From Orychophragmus violaceus (lineage: Eukaryota; Streptophyta; Magnoliopsida; Brassicales; Brassicaceae), in the NCBI GenBank assembly GCA_030180135.1, contig CM058239.1:41825789-41889788 (forward strand): DNA of 64,000 nt. Direction: 5' to 3'. Under the pieces are notes generated by a model that saw nothing but the letters and a program-made list of their open reading frames with translations, made no database searches and had not been told where the DNA came from. Made by a program: the position numbers and the translations under genes. This document shows positions 31,358-41,465 of this stretch, one piece after another (the stretch's first letter is position 1; every line of letters begins with the position of its first letter).

Positions 31358-33730
31358 GTATTGGATACTGGTTGTGGCACTGATATTTGTTATAATATGC
31401 AGAGCCTGAGCAACAGTAGAACGTTGAAGGAAGGGCAAGTGGAACTGCGTGTCTGGAAGGAGCTTGGGATGCTGCCTCAGCCGTAGGGTTTTCACTTGTA
31501 GATGCCTTTGAGGCTTGGTTTTATTAAGTAATTGCTACAATGTACCTGCTTTAAGCAAAGTTGTCTTTCATTTTCTTGTAAGAATTTGAATGTTTTTCAT
31601 TTTGATAAAAGACTAGTTTGTTCTTTTGATCTTAATGAAATATTAATTGTAGCACCCTATTCAAGGAATGGGTTTTATGTCTTAAACCAAAGAGTGCCTA
31701 AATGTAACATAAATACCGCAATTGGTTTAAATCTGATAAGTTAAACCTGATTTTTCTTGGCATAAATGTTTTGGTAACATAGAGTAAGTCAGATTCAGAA
31801 ACCCCATAGTTATGGACTTTTGGGCTCATTTGAATGGATATCTTATGAGACTTGAATTCTGCTTACTAGACCAAAAGACAAAAGGCCCATCTTAGCCGAG
31901 CTAGAGAAAGGCCCAAAGGCTTATTGGAGATTGAACATACTCATGTATGTGGTCCGATGAGCAGTAATGCCAGAGAAAATTTCCTGTACTTCATTGTCTC
32001 TACTGATTACTTCAGTGAGTGTGACTGTGTTCATTTGATGAGACACAAGTCGGAATTCTTTGACATGGTCGGAAGAGTTCCAGAATGAAGTATAGAATCT
32101 GAATGACAGAAGTATTAAGACTCTGGATTAGATCACGAGTGAGAATACTTAAGTCATTGATTGTGTGATCATCTGAATGAGTGTGAAGTCGTTTCACAGC
32201 TCACTTCTCCTGAAAACCTAGAGGTGTTTCTGTGAGAATGAATCAGATCTTATTAGAAATGATTAAAGATGAGTCACACGAATCTTCCATGATATTCTCT
32301 AAGAATAACGCTCTAAAATATCTAAGTTTACGCTGAAATAGTTCTACCAATATCAGTAGAAAGACACCACGTAAATGTGGATTGGAATCGATCCAAATTC
32401 GTCTTTACTGAGTATTTGTAGTTGTGCTACTTCGCTGGTTGTCCTAGGGAAACCAAGGCTTGTTACTTTTACGTCCATTCTGTTTTCTAAGAAAGGAAGT
32501 TACTTTCCAAGAAGAACAGTGGGAGTAAAAGTACAACTCGAAGAAATTCGAGAAATACAGGAGGCTGCTCAACCTGTTAAGGGAGAGCAACGGATGGATT
32601 TACAGATTTCTGTAGAACCTACACCTGTAGAGCCTGAAGTTCGCAGATATGAATGAATCAGTCACTAGTCCGAGAGTGATTTCTCGTCATTAGTTGAACC
32701 TGATGATCATTAAAAGTTCGCATGATCTGATGATCATTGAAAGCGACGAATCTGCGAAATTCAAAGAAGCGAAAGTGAGCCCGGACTCCGAAAAATTACA
32801 TTTTGTGTAAGTTGGCTTTATCGATCCATTCATGGATGGAAGCAAACATATCGGAGTTGGAATCTTCGTTCTGTTAAAGTAGTCAATGTTTTGACTTGAA
32901 CAGGAACGAAGTGGAACTGTGCGTTTACTAAAAGATAAGTGGGAGCAATATTGCATTTCTCATAGTGTATGTCGATGACATACTGATTCTCGAAAATAAC
33001 GTTCCAATGCTGCAGTCGGTAAAGGACTGGCTTGGGAGTTGGTTTTATGATTGACATGGGTAAAGCCACGTAGTTCTTGGATTTTGGATCTAAAGATAAA
33101 GATCCAAAAGAGCTGGTAGGACAAAGTCATGATTCTTAAATTGACAAAGTCCTACACGTAATCAGCAATCCAAGAAGGGCTTTATGCCAATGTCACATGG
33201 CAATTCATTAAGCAAGATACAGTGTCCTGCGATATCTGCTGAGCTTGAATGCATGGATAGGATTCCATATGCGACGGCAATTGGATCTATCATGTATGCC
33301 ATGACACATACTTGTTTTGATGTTGCTTTAATGCTAAACAAGACAAGTAAAGACCAGTCAAATCCAGCAAAGAATCACTGGATTGCCGTAAAGAATATTC
33401 TGAAGTATTTGAGGAATACTTAGGATAAGTTCTTTATTTACGGAGAAAGTGAGGTGCTACAAGTCGATAGAGTCTGAAAGGCAAGTTTCCAATAGACAAA
33501 GATAATTCCTGGTCACAGTCCGGCTATATCTTGTGTCTAACTGGCGGTGCAAGGCACTGTTGCTGACTCCATGACTTAAGCTGAATATTTCGCAGCTTGA
33601 GAAGCGGCGAAAGAGGTTGTTTGGAAAGAAGAGTTCATCACTGAACTTGATGTGATTCCCAGCATAGATGAGACTAGCTGCACATCATAGGTCCAAACAC
33701 CTTGAGGATAGGTATAACCTATTCCGTGAG
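31358..33730 (+). pseudogene. Copia-2 pol relic
   Basis: Recognisable pieces occur in Copia order but in changing frames with many stops: a protease (VLDTGCG, about 31358), integrase pieces (about 31900-32350), a linker ending VEPTPVEPEVRR, reverse transcriptase YVDD (about 32965-32980) and RNase H pieces (33184-33423, IGSIMYAMTH then WIAVKNILKYLR). Several segments are also shortened compared with Copia-1. No enzyme can be made from it. Confidence 0.85.
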
Positions 33731-34679
33731 ATAAATGACAGAGGTGTTAAGTAGATAAGCAAGTTTCATCGAATGAGAACGTTGCTTATCTATTAACGAA
33801 GCCACTCCTTATGCCTAAGCACGAGTCGCGGACTGTAGCTGTAGGATGAGTGAAATTAAGATGTAGTCTTAATTTCAGTGGGAGTTTGTAAAGGGCTTTA
33901 CTTAGTTGTTTGGAAAGGTTCATGTAAACATAATATTTTATGTTTATGAAATCTAATGATTTTTGGATTATTTTAACTGTGATATAAATAATCGTTCCAA
34001 AATGATTCATGTCATTATATATGGGCCATCGAAGTACATGAGTAGACTTGATCCTGAAACCCCATATTTAACGAAGTGACATAAATCATAGTGTCCATAG
34101 TCGAAGGTTGTTGAAATTGGAACAACAACAACCTGTTGAGACTAGATTGTGTTGAGACTTATGACCAAGTTTCGAGGGGTCATAGATGCGCGGCATCAAA
34201 GTCGACACATAGGTATATGTAGGGGAGCATATGACCGGACATGGCCCGCTGATGAGAAACTCTGCAAGATATTAATATCTGTGTCATAAGAAGTTCTCAT
34301 ATACGACTATAGAATATAGTCCTTAGACCTGAGTTCGCATGCATGTGGCTGCACATGGAGTAATGCGCTTTGATCATTGTCTAACGCTGTTTCGTAACTG
34401 GGAGCTATACGGACCTTGGTTGGGTGTATTATGAATTGTGTAGTTCATAGTGATGGAACAAGATGGGATTTGTCCCTGCCGTTTAACGGAGGTAATATCT
34501 CTAGGCCAATCGGAGATTTGATAGCTGGTAAGAGAATGACCATTCCCAAACGGACTTGCCCAAGTCGTTTGCATTGTCAGTATCAAATCTGGTCCGATAA
34601 ACATGATCTGGCTATATAAGGATGACACGCATCTTGCCTTATGCCAGATCGAGATATTGAGACAAAAGGATTAGGGAAT

Positions 34680-34765
34680 GTAGGATTCCAGTACAATCGG
34701 AAGATTGTTGGGAATGTCCTGTGTAGGATTCCAGTACAAGTGGGAGATTGTTGGGAATGTCCTGA
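34680..34765 (+). repeat. 43-bp duplication of polypurine tract plus LTR start, Copia-2
   Basis: GTAGGATTCCAGTACAA, a purine tract and the first 15 bp of the LTR (TGTTGGGAATGTCCT) occur at 34680-34720. They occur again at 34723-34763, where the full right LTR begins (34749). The upstream purine tract differs slightly (CGGAAGAT against TGGGAGAT). Confidence 0.88.
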
Positions 34766-35418
34766 AATCTACCGTACTATCTCTAGAAAGTATGATAAGT
34801 GTCGAGATCAGACATAAGTCATAAATAATGGGTGATCATGATGGCTTGCTAGAGTCCGCTCATGATCTATAAGTTTAGGACTTATTACCAGTATTGTATG
34901 ATCCCGAAGGGTCACACACCATAGCTAACGGGAAAGTTAAATGGAATTAATACGGTAAGATGCAATGGCATTTACTGTATTAGATCAGAGAATTGGGCCA
35001 GACAAAATACAGGCTTTTGTCTGATTTGTGTCTTGGGCCCAAAAGATTAATGAGCCATTAGTCTAATGACTTGGGCCCATTAATGAGAGATAAAAGAATG
35101 AGAAACCCTAAGGAAGAGCCTAGCTCTTGCGATTTCCTCTGGGTGGCCGCGAGTCTCTTTCTCCAACTCTCTCTCTCTGATTCATCCATCTCTTTGGTCT
35201 AGCAGCCGTCCCTTGCTTGTAAGAGTGTGGATACTTGAGGAGGAGCCGATTCTCATCAGCTCTAATCTGATCTTGTCATTACCACCAATCACTCCGCTGC
35301 AAAAGGTAAAGATCAGGTTGGTTTTATGATTCGTTTTGCAAGAACCTAGATCTGTTTAAGATTATGTGTTAGGTTGTAATTTGGGAATTAAACCTTGAAC
35401 AAACACCATAATCCTTCA

Positions 35419-35566
35419 GATTCGTGATATTGTCAATAGAGGTGATGTGAAGATCAGCCGAGTTCCGACAAACGAGAATGTCGCTGATCCTCTAACCAAG
35501 TCACTCCCAAGGCCTAAGCATGAGAGTCATACGACTGCTGTAGGCATTAGAGATCTTAAGATGTAA
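35419..35566 (+). pseudogene. Copia-1 polyprotein, C-terminal end
   Basis: After the GATTC duplication the Copia-1 frame resumes and encodes the end of RNase H (DIVNRGDVKISRVPTNEN, then ADPLTKSLPRP). It stops at TAA 35564-35566. It joins in frame to 28124 across the Copia-2 insertion. Confidence 0.9.
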
Positions 35567-36386
35567 TCTTGATTCTAGTGGGAGTTTTGGTTTTTGTTTT
35601 AGTTATAATAAGACGCTGTTGTAAACATTCTTTTAGAAGTGTTTAATGAAATTTGATTTCAGCATTATTTATTGTGATCTAAATAATGTCCCAAAATAAG
35701 TTTATGACATATTATAGGTCATCAAGTTGAGAAATTGATCATGAAACCCTATAAGTTTATAAATTATTTTGTCCCTAGTCAAGGTTGTAGAATCGGGACA
35801 CTGACAACCGTTAGAGACTAGATTGTGAGGTGACTGTTGGCTAAGTTTCATGGAGCCAATGATATGATTATCGCAGTCAGTCACATAGATATATTTCAGT
35901 GGACATATGATCGGACATGACCCGCTAATGAGAAGTCTACAAGATAGTAATATCTGTGTCATAAGAGGTTCTCATTACGACTATAGAGTATAGTCCTAAG
36001 ACCTGAGTTCATCATGCTTTCTTGCATATGAATTGGTACATTTTGACTTTGTCAAACGTCGATCCGTAACTGGCGGCTATAACGACACTGTTCAAGTTTA
36101 TCATGAAGTGTGCGTTGAAACAGGGATGTAACAAGATGGAATTTGTCCCTCCTGAAAAACGGGAGATAAATATCTCAGGGCCTATCGAAGATTGAATACT
36201 GAGAGAATGTGTGGCCGCACTCAAACGAACTGTAGTTCAGTTGTTTGTAATGTTCAGTATGAGATCAGGAGTTCGATAAACACGATATTGGCTTAATAAG
36301 GATGACACAAATCTTGCCTTATGCCAAATCGAGATATAGAGACAAAAGGATTATAGGAATTGATGATTCCAGTACAAGTGGGAGAT
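35567..36386 (+). other. Copia-1 3' untranslated region and polypurine tract
   Basis: This is about 820 bp of non-coding DNA, similar in order of words to 33840-34700 of Copia-2 (for example GACCCGCTAATGAGAAGTC and AAGGATGACACAAATCTTGCC). It ends in the purine tract AAGTGGGAGAT (36376-36386), which primes plus-strand synthesis next to the right LTR. Confidence 0.8.
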
Positions 36387-37024
36387 TGTTGGGATAGTGT
36401 CCTGAAATCACACCTGTACTCACTCCTGTGATAGTTGTGTGTCGAGATCTGACATTCGTATAATACTGGGCGTTTGCAATGCTTTGCTAGAAGCCTCTTG
36501 CAATCTGTAGGTCGTGGACTTACTGCCAGTATTATATGATCCTATAGGGTCACACACCTAAGCGAACTGGAAGCTACGACATGAGAATGATCATTGTGGC
36601 AATGATCATGTTATGTGTATTGAAATACACATAAGAATCGATATAAAGGTGTTGTGTCGATCGACACAGCTTGTGTGTCGGTCGACACAGTTTGGATTTT
36701 CCGAACAGGCTTTTCGGGTTATGGCTTAATTGAGTCTGGCCCGTTAAGCACGTTTAGGTCGAATAAAAACGTGTTTAGTTCGACCTAAACAAGAGAGCCG
36801 TCCAGTTTTCTTGACAGAAACACTAGACACACCAGAACCTTTCGATCCCCATTGATCCGGCACTAGCATCCCGTTTCCAGCGAGCGTGCGTGTGTATCTG
36901 GTAGAGGCAAAGCGTTGCGTTGCTCCACTGATCTCGTTCACCATCTTCTTCCGCTGCCAAAGGTAAGAACGAGGTTGGTTCTAAATTTCAATATAACAAA
37001 CCCTAGATCCATCGGGATCCAACA
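36387..37024 (+). repeat. Copia-1 right LTR
   Basis: It is the same length as the left LTR, with four mismatches by eye. The palindrome pair is conserved at 36655-36666 and 36676-36687. GGTTA follows at 37025-37029. Confidence 0.93.
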
Positions 37025-37159
37025 GGTTACTGTTTTTTAGAGTTGGGCCTGGTTTTTCTATTTTCTTTTTCTTTCTGCTTTTTTGTTTCCTTTCTTTCTT
37101 CATGCTATTCTCTGTAAAAAAAAAAAACATTTTAATATGAAAGCCCTTTAAAAAAAAAA

Positions 37160-37175
37160 CAAATAACCGTTTATC
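37160..37175 (+). repeat. Target-site duplication of the non-coding retroposon, right copy
   Basis: It is identical to 21441-21456 and directly follows a 10-nt A-tail. Confidence 0.9.
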
Positions 37176-38803
37176 TTGAATTTGATGCAACAAATTTGAA
37201 ACATATATTGCGAAATTAAAGTCAAATGTATTAGTATGAGTAGATGATGTAGTATATTACTAATTACATAGAACAAACATAAGGTGGTAGTATATTATAA
37301 ACAAATAATAAGTGAAAATTATACCTTTCGTTTTTTAAATCAAATTGTATGATATTCCAAGTTACCTTTGGATACTCATACTCCTTTTTTAGAAAGCCAA
37401 CGCTTGCTACTTCACTACATCTATACTACTAAAATAATAAAATATATTATTAAAAATAGAAGTGTTTTTCTTTTAAAATATTTGTTAAGAAAATCGAAAA
37501 ATAACTTACCAACACAAGTATTTTAACAGAAATCTCCACGGATTATCTCATTGAAGTCATCAAAATCGGAGTAAAATTCTTAACCGGTCTAAGAACGGCT
37601 CATACGGTAGTACGATTTCGCAAAACAATTTCAAAAGTATGTGATGTTCTTTTGAAACATCTTTCCGCAGGACGGACTTCAAAATTTGTGAAGATTATAT
37701 TATTATCCTCAACTAAAAATCTTGCACAAGAATATTTTCCAAAATGTTTTAGGGATCACTGCATATATTTTAGAACCCTAAACATGACAGAAATGATGAA
37801 GATATGAAAATAATAAATATTGAATTCAATACTTCCCATCTATTTAAAAACAACTTTTATTCTTGCAAAAGCTATTTAGTAAAACATTTATTTTTTGGGT
37901 TTCATTTTTTAATTTTTTCTTTTGGGTTCTAGAGAATTTAAAACGGATAGACCCAACTCGTTCAAACTCGTTTATATTTATATTGTTTTAAAGGTATTTT
38001 TTAGTTATATATTTTCTTAGATCTGGAGCTTAGTTAAATAAAAAATATTATTGTAAATATTTCAACTCATGGATATTAATCTCTTTATAATGAACGGACT
38101 TTTATTCCACGTATAAATCTTTTTTTCATTTATAAATGAAAGAAAAAATATTTGTTCCCTAATTATTGAAAAATTATTACGCGAATATGATATATTTTTT
38201 TTTCAAATTAAAGATAATTAAAATGAAGATGTTATGGTTTTTCCTTAAAATTCTAAATAAATCAACTCGTGATTGTAAGGAAATGAATCTATAACTATTC
38301 TAAATCGGAGGTGGTTATAAATAAATAAATATATTATTTTAATCAGAATTAAGGTAATCGTAAATTAAGAAATAAATTTGTTACATTTTTAATAATTTGG
38401 TAATGTCATTATAGGTTTTGCTTTGTAAAATTTATTTGGGTTTACTGTAGAGATGTTAAACGGGCAGATCCCGCCAGTTTCGAATCATTTATATTTAAGA
38501 CTCATTTAGATTTGCCCGTTTAAACCCGTCATAAGTAACACATGTCTATTTAAATCCGTTTAGATGCCTTTATAAATTTTAATTTTTAAAAATTTAATAC
38601 ATAGTACAGAAATTTAATTTTGTATATTACTCTCATTTTAGTCCGATTGAATCTAATACTTTCCAACTATTTTTTGGTAGTCTAACAACCATCAAACTTT
38701 ACAATAACATTTCAAAAAATACATTTGTAACAAATGTAACGTTCATTAATTAAAAATTTACACATATTTGTAAGAAGACATGGTAAATGTAAATATTTTA
38801 GTA

Positions 38804-38834
<31 letters not shown>

Positions 38835-39000
38835 AAGTTGTTAGGTCTACTAAATATACGTTAAAGATGTCTATTAATTGTGATTTTTCCTTTCTAAAAT
38901 GTGCTATTTTCTTTATCATCCAAAAATGCATGTATCCAATTTATACTTTCTTAATAACTAAAAAAACGTTTTCAGATATAGATTATAACAGTAGCAGTTG
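37176..39000. other. AT-rich DNA with a Helitron-type 5' end and a TA microsatellite
   Basis: TCTATACTACTAAAA at 37420-37434 matches the 5' start of Arabidopsis-type Helitrons, preceded by A as expected for insertion between A and T. I could not find its 3' end. A TA-rich microsatellite lies at about 38803-38834. No gene is seen, and the open frame at 38780-39001 runs through this repeat. Confidence 0.4.
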
Positions 39001-40250
39001 ATAACACGCTTTCTCTCTCTTGCAGACGACTTTAAGGCGATTTCCGTTTTCGAGGATCTCTCCGGCATCCGATGGCTTTGTCGGTGTCGGCTGATGTCCT
39101 CCCGTGTTCTTTAAGCTGACATGCAAGCAGCTGGAGACAACATGAGACCAGAAGATGCCTCAGATCCGTTTTCCGGCAACGCGCGGTGGCTTGTTAGTCG
39201 TGGCTTTTGTTTCTGCTCGAGGACGGCGGAGAAGTGAGTTCAGCAGATGAGTTTCTAGATCTGGTTTCTGGTTTCTGCGGCGGTGTCGAGGGGGTTGATT
39301 GGGAGGCGGTGTAAGCGAGGGAGGGTTCGCGAGGGAGTAGCTAGCCTAAGCGACTCCGGAGGTGCTTGTTGGCGGCATCTGGTGAGGTGTCCCAGCTGCT
39401 GCTTGCCATCTTCAGAGCCACCTTCCTCGCCGGAGTGACAGAGGCTAGAGTCGATCGGTTGAGATAGATCTCGACCCGGAGTCGAGCTTACACGGAGGAG
39501 ACAACAAGGAGTTCTGGCTGCGGCTGCGCTGGTCGGAAAGTCCGTGGGAATTCACGGAGGTTGTGTGTTTGGCGTCGAGATCTGGCGAGGGGAGATAAGA
39601 CCTTCAGAGGTTCGAGCGGAGGATATGGCGGCTATCCATTCTTGCCAGGAAGCCTCGGTAGTGTGGAAGCAAAGCTCGTCGGATATAGCTCTCGCCGGCG
39701 GCGCGCGATACCGGTGAACATACCTAGTTGACTGTATTCTCCTTAGCGGCGGTCTTGATTCTAGGGTTAGGCTCTTACCGATTATTTAGGGCTGTGTAAT
39801 TTTGGTTCGGTTTTTACTTCTAGTTTTTTGTTGTATCCGGTTCAATCCCGGTTTGGGTCGATTTATAATTAAATATATTAATATTAAAATTTTTTTTTCA
39901 GTTTTTCTCAAAACCAATCATATGTTAGGCTGACTTTGACAGTGGAAGTCTTCATTAGCCTTATACAAGCTAATGAAGATTTACTTTACTTTTTTCTAGT
40001 CAAATAAAAAATATTCAGTAATGAAATCCAAAAGTCTAGTAATCTCGACTTTGTTTCTTTGGTTCATCTAATTCTAGTTAATGGTTAGTTATTGTTTGCT
40101 TCCCAATAGTTTGGACTTCTTTTCCCTTTTGCGGGATGTAGTTTATAGTATCGTGTTTGATAGTTAATTTTAGTATCCCACTAATGTATCACAATTATGT
40201 ATTTTACCTTTTCATAATAATAGGTAGACTGAAAAAAATACCAAATGTAT
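39001..40250 (+). mobile_element. GC-rich retroposon-like block, third copy of the type
   Basis: From about 39030 to 39780 the DNA is GC-rich and starts with AAGGCGATTTCCG, close to the GGCGATTTCCGG near the start of the retroposon at 21457. It has no plausible long frame. The AT-rich tail may end near 39890 or near 40240. I found no target duplication, so the ends are uncertain. Confidence 0.35.
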
Positions 40251-40342
40251 TTGGAACATGTTTCCGAAAGGTTTATTTAAACACTAATAACATTAGTTAC
40301 ATTGGAGGTGAGAAGTGAGGGAAACAACATGAGACTTAAGAA

Positions 40343-40567
40343 TGACACTCAACATTTTTTTATAACCGTGGGGATCACAAAGGCTTTTTAGGCTCAAAGA
40401 CTAATCCCACGAGGCTATAGAAATCCGGATTTTCTTGCCACTAAAGGCGTCTACAGGTGGTCAAGTAGGAAAATATAGGGCAGATGGACCGAACCTTGAG
40501 TGTAGTGCACCCAAGTCCCTCTCCTTACCACTACACCAAGACCACTTGGTTAAGTGACATTCAACAT
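40343..40567 (-). mobile_element. tRNA-derived SINE with target duplication
   Basis: On the minus strand the element starts at about 40554 with ACCAAGTGGTCTTGG. It has an RNA polymerase III A box (TGGTGTAGTGG, 40528-40538) and a B box (GGTTCGGTCC, 40487-40496) and ends near 40356 in a short A-rich tail. Flanking TGACACTCAACAT (40343-40355) and TGACATTCAACAT (40555-40567) form a 13-bp duplication with one mismatch. The body is about 199 bp, normal for plant SINEs. Confidence 0.75.
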
Positions 40568-41465
40568 ACAAATAAAACATTACAGAATGCATAATGCTCA
40601 TTTATCTCACATATATGCACACATCATCGCAACAATTTCTGATTTTCTTTGACGCCAATTTTGGGTACATTTCGTCGACTTGTACATTTCAGCCACCTTA
40701 TCAAGCCGTATCTTGTTGTAAACAGCCGGAATACCGACTGTCCCTACCATACACATCTTGTCCGGGAAAACCCAAAGCCGTTACTCAACATCTCTGTCAG
40801 ACCTAATCCAAAACAATCACATCACCATTGACTTAAACACAAAAGACAAAGAAGAAATCCTAGAATGAGAGATGTAATGACCAAAAACAAAACAAAACAA
40901 AACAAACTCCCAATATACGAAGAGAAAAACAATTATTTAAACTGGTTTTAACCTTTTTGAAGTCTATGAAATCAGCCATGGGTGAAGCTTTGCTATGCGA
41001 GTATCCACGATTCAACCATGCGAGCTTGTTGCATCATCATTTTTGTTTTCCAGTGTTACATCATTAGGGAACACATAAGTAAGAAGAAAACAGAGCAATA
41101 AACGATGAAGTTAGTTAATGTTTGTAGAAAGGTTAAAGATAAATCTCCTTCTAGGGTTAAGTTCCAAGATATATTCCAAAAGTTGAGATGTGAATGATTT
41201 TGAAAAAGTGAAAATCCATGAAAACATGGTTGGATAGCTCCATTGTAATGTTATTTATAGTTGAAGAATGTTATAGGGTTGATAGGATTTACTGATTTAG
41301 AAGATATTCTACAAGATATTTTCGAAAATATATCTAGTAGGTATTCTTGTTACTCACAAAATTTTTAAACTTAGCTCAATTTAACGTCTAGATACATTTC
41401 CTAAATTTAAGTGAGTAAATATATTATTTAGTTATAAGAATATATCAAATTTGAATATTTGGTAG
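40568..41465. other. Spacer, no certain gene
   Basis: The open frame at 40594-40806 has several Cys and Pro but no signal peptide or known pattern. A CAAAA microsatellite lies near 40885-40908. The stretch 40950-41240 is not clearly coding on either strand. Confidence 0.35.

Larger units (their letters stand above)
28125..35418 (+). mobile_element. Copia-2, recently inserted element with dead pol
   Basis: The two 670-bp LTRs (28125-28794 and 34749-35418) start TGTTGGGAATG and end ATCCTTCA. I see two mismatches between them (about 99.7% identity). The target duplication is GATTC (28120-28124 and 35419-35423), inside the RNase H codons of Copia-1. The primer site TGGTATCAGAGCC is at 28796-28808. 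The gag frame is open, but the rest of the polyprotein is heavily decayed. The LTR plan is similar to Copia-1 (CAGTATT-TATGATCC, then AGGGTCACACACC), so the two are relatives. It inserted after Copia-1. Confidence 0.95.
22314..37024 (+). mobile_element. Copia-1, LTR retrotransposon (split by Copia-2)
   Basis: The two 638-bp LTRs (22314-22951 and 36387-37024) start TGTTGGGATAG and end ATCCAACA. I count four mismatches between them (about 99.4% identity). The 5-bp target duplication is GGTTA (22309-22313 and 37025-37029). The primer site is at 22953, the polypurine tract ends at 36386, and the polyprotein runs from 24302 to 35566 with a gap for Copia-2. Without Copia-2 the element is about 7.4 kb. 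It is young, but its polyprotein has two in-frame stops. Confidence 0.95.
21457..37159 (+). mobile_element. Non-coding (Sadhu-like) retroposon split by a nested Copia
   Basis: Without the Copia insertion the element is 21457-22313 plus 37030-37159, about 987 bp. It starts GC-rich (CGGCGGTGG-type sequence) and ends with CATTTTAATATGAAAGCCC, then TTT and a poly-A tail (37150-37159). A perfect 16-bp duplication flanks it. The open frames inside (for example 21790-22185) are Arg/Trp/Ser-rich composition artefacts, so it appears non-coding. Length, lack of coding capacity, poly-A tail and long duplication fit the Sadhu type of retroposon described in Arabidopsis. The family name is my inference. 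Its 3' tail resembles that of the LINE at 9291. Confidence 0.8.

Noticed and set aside
40594..40806. Cys-rich 70-codon frame as a secreted peptide gene
   Set aside because: There is no signal peptide and no known cysteine pattern, and the minus strand reads equally well in places.
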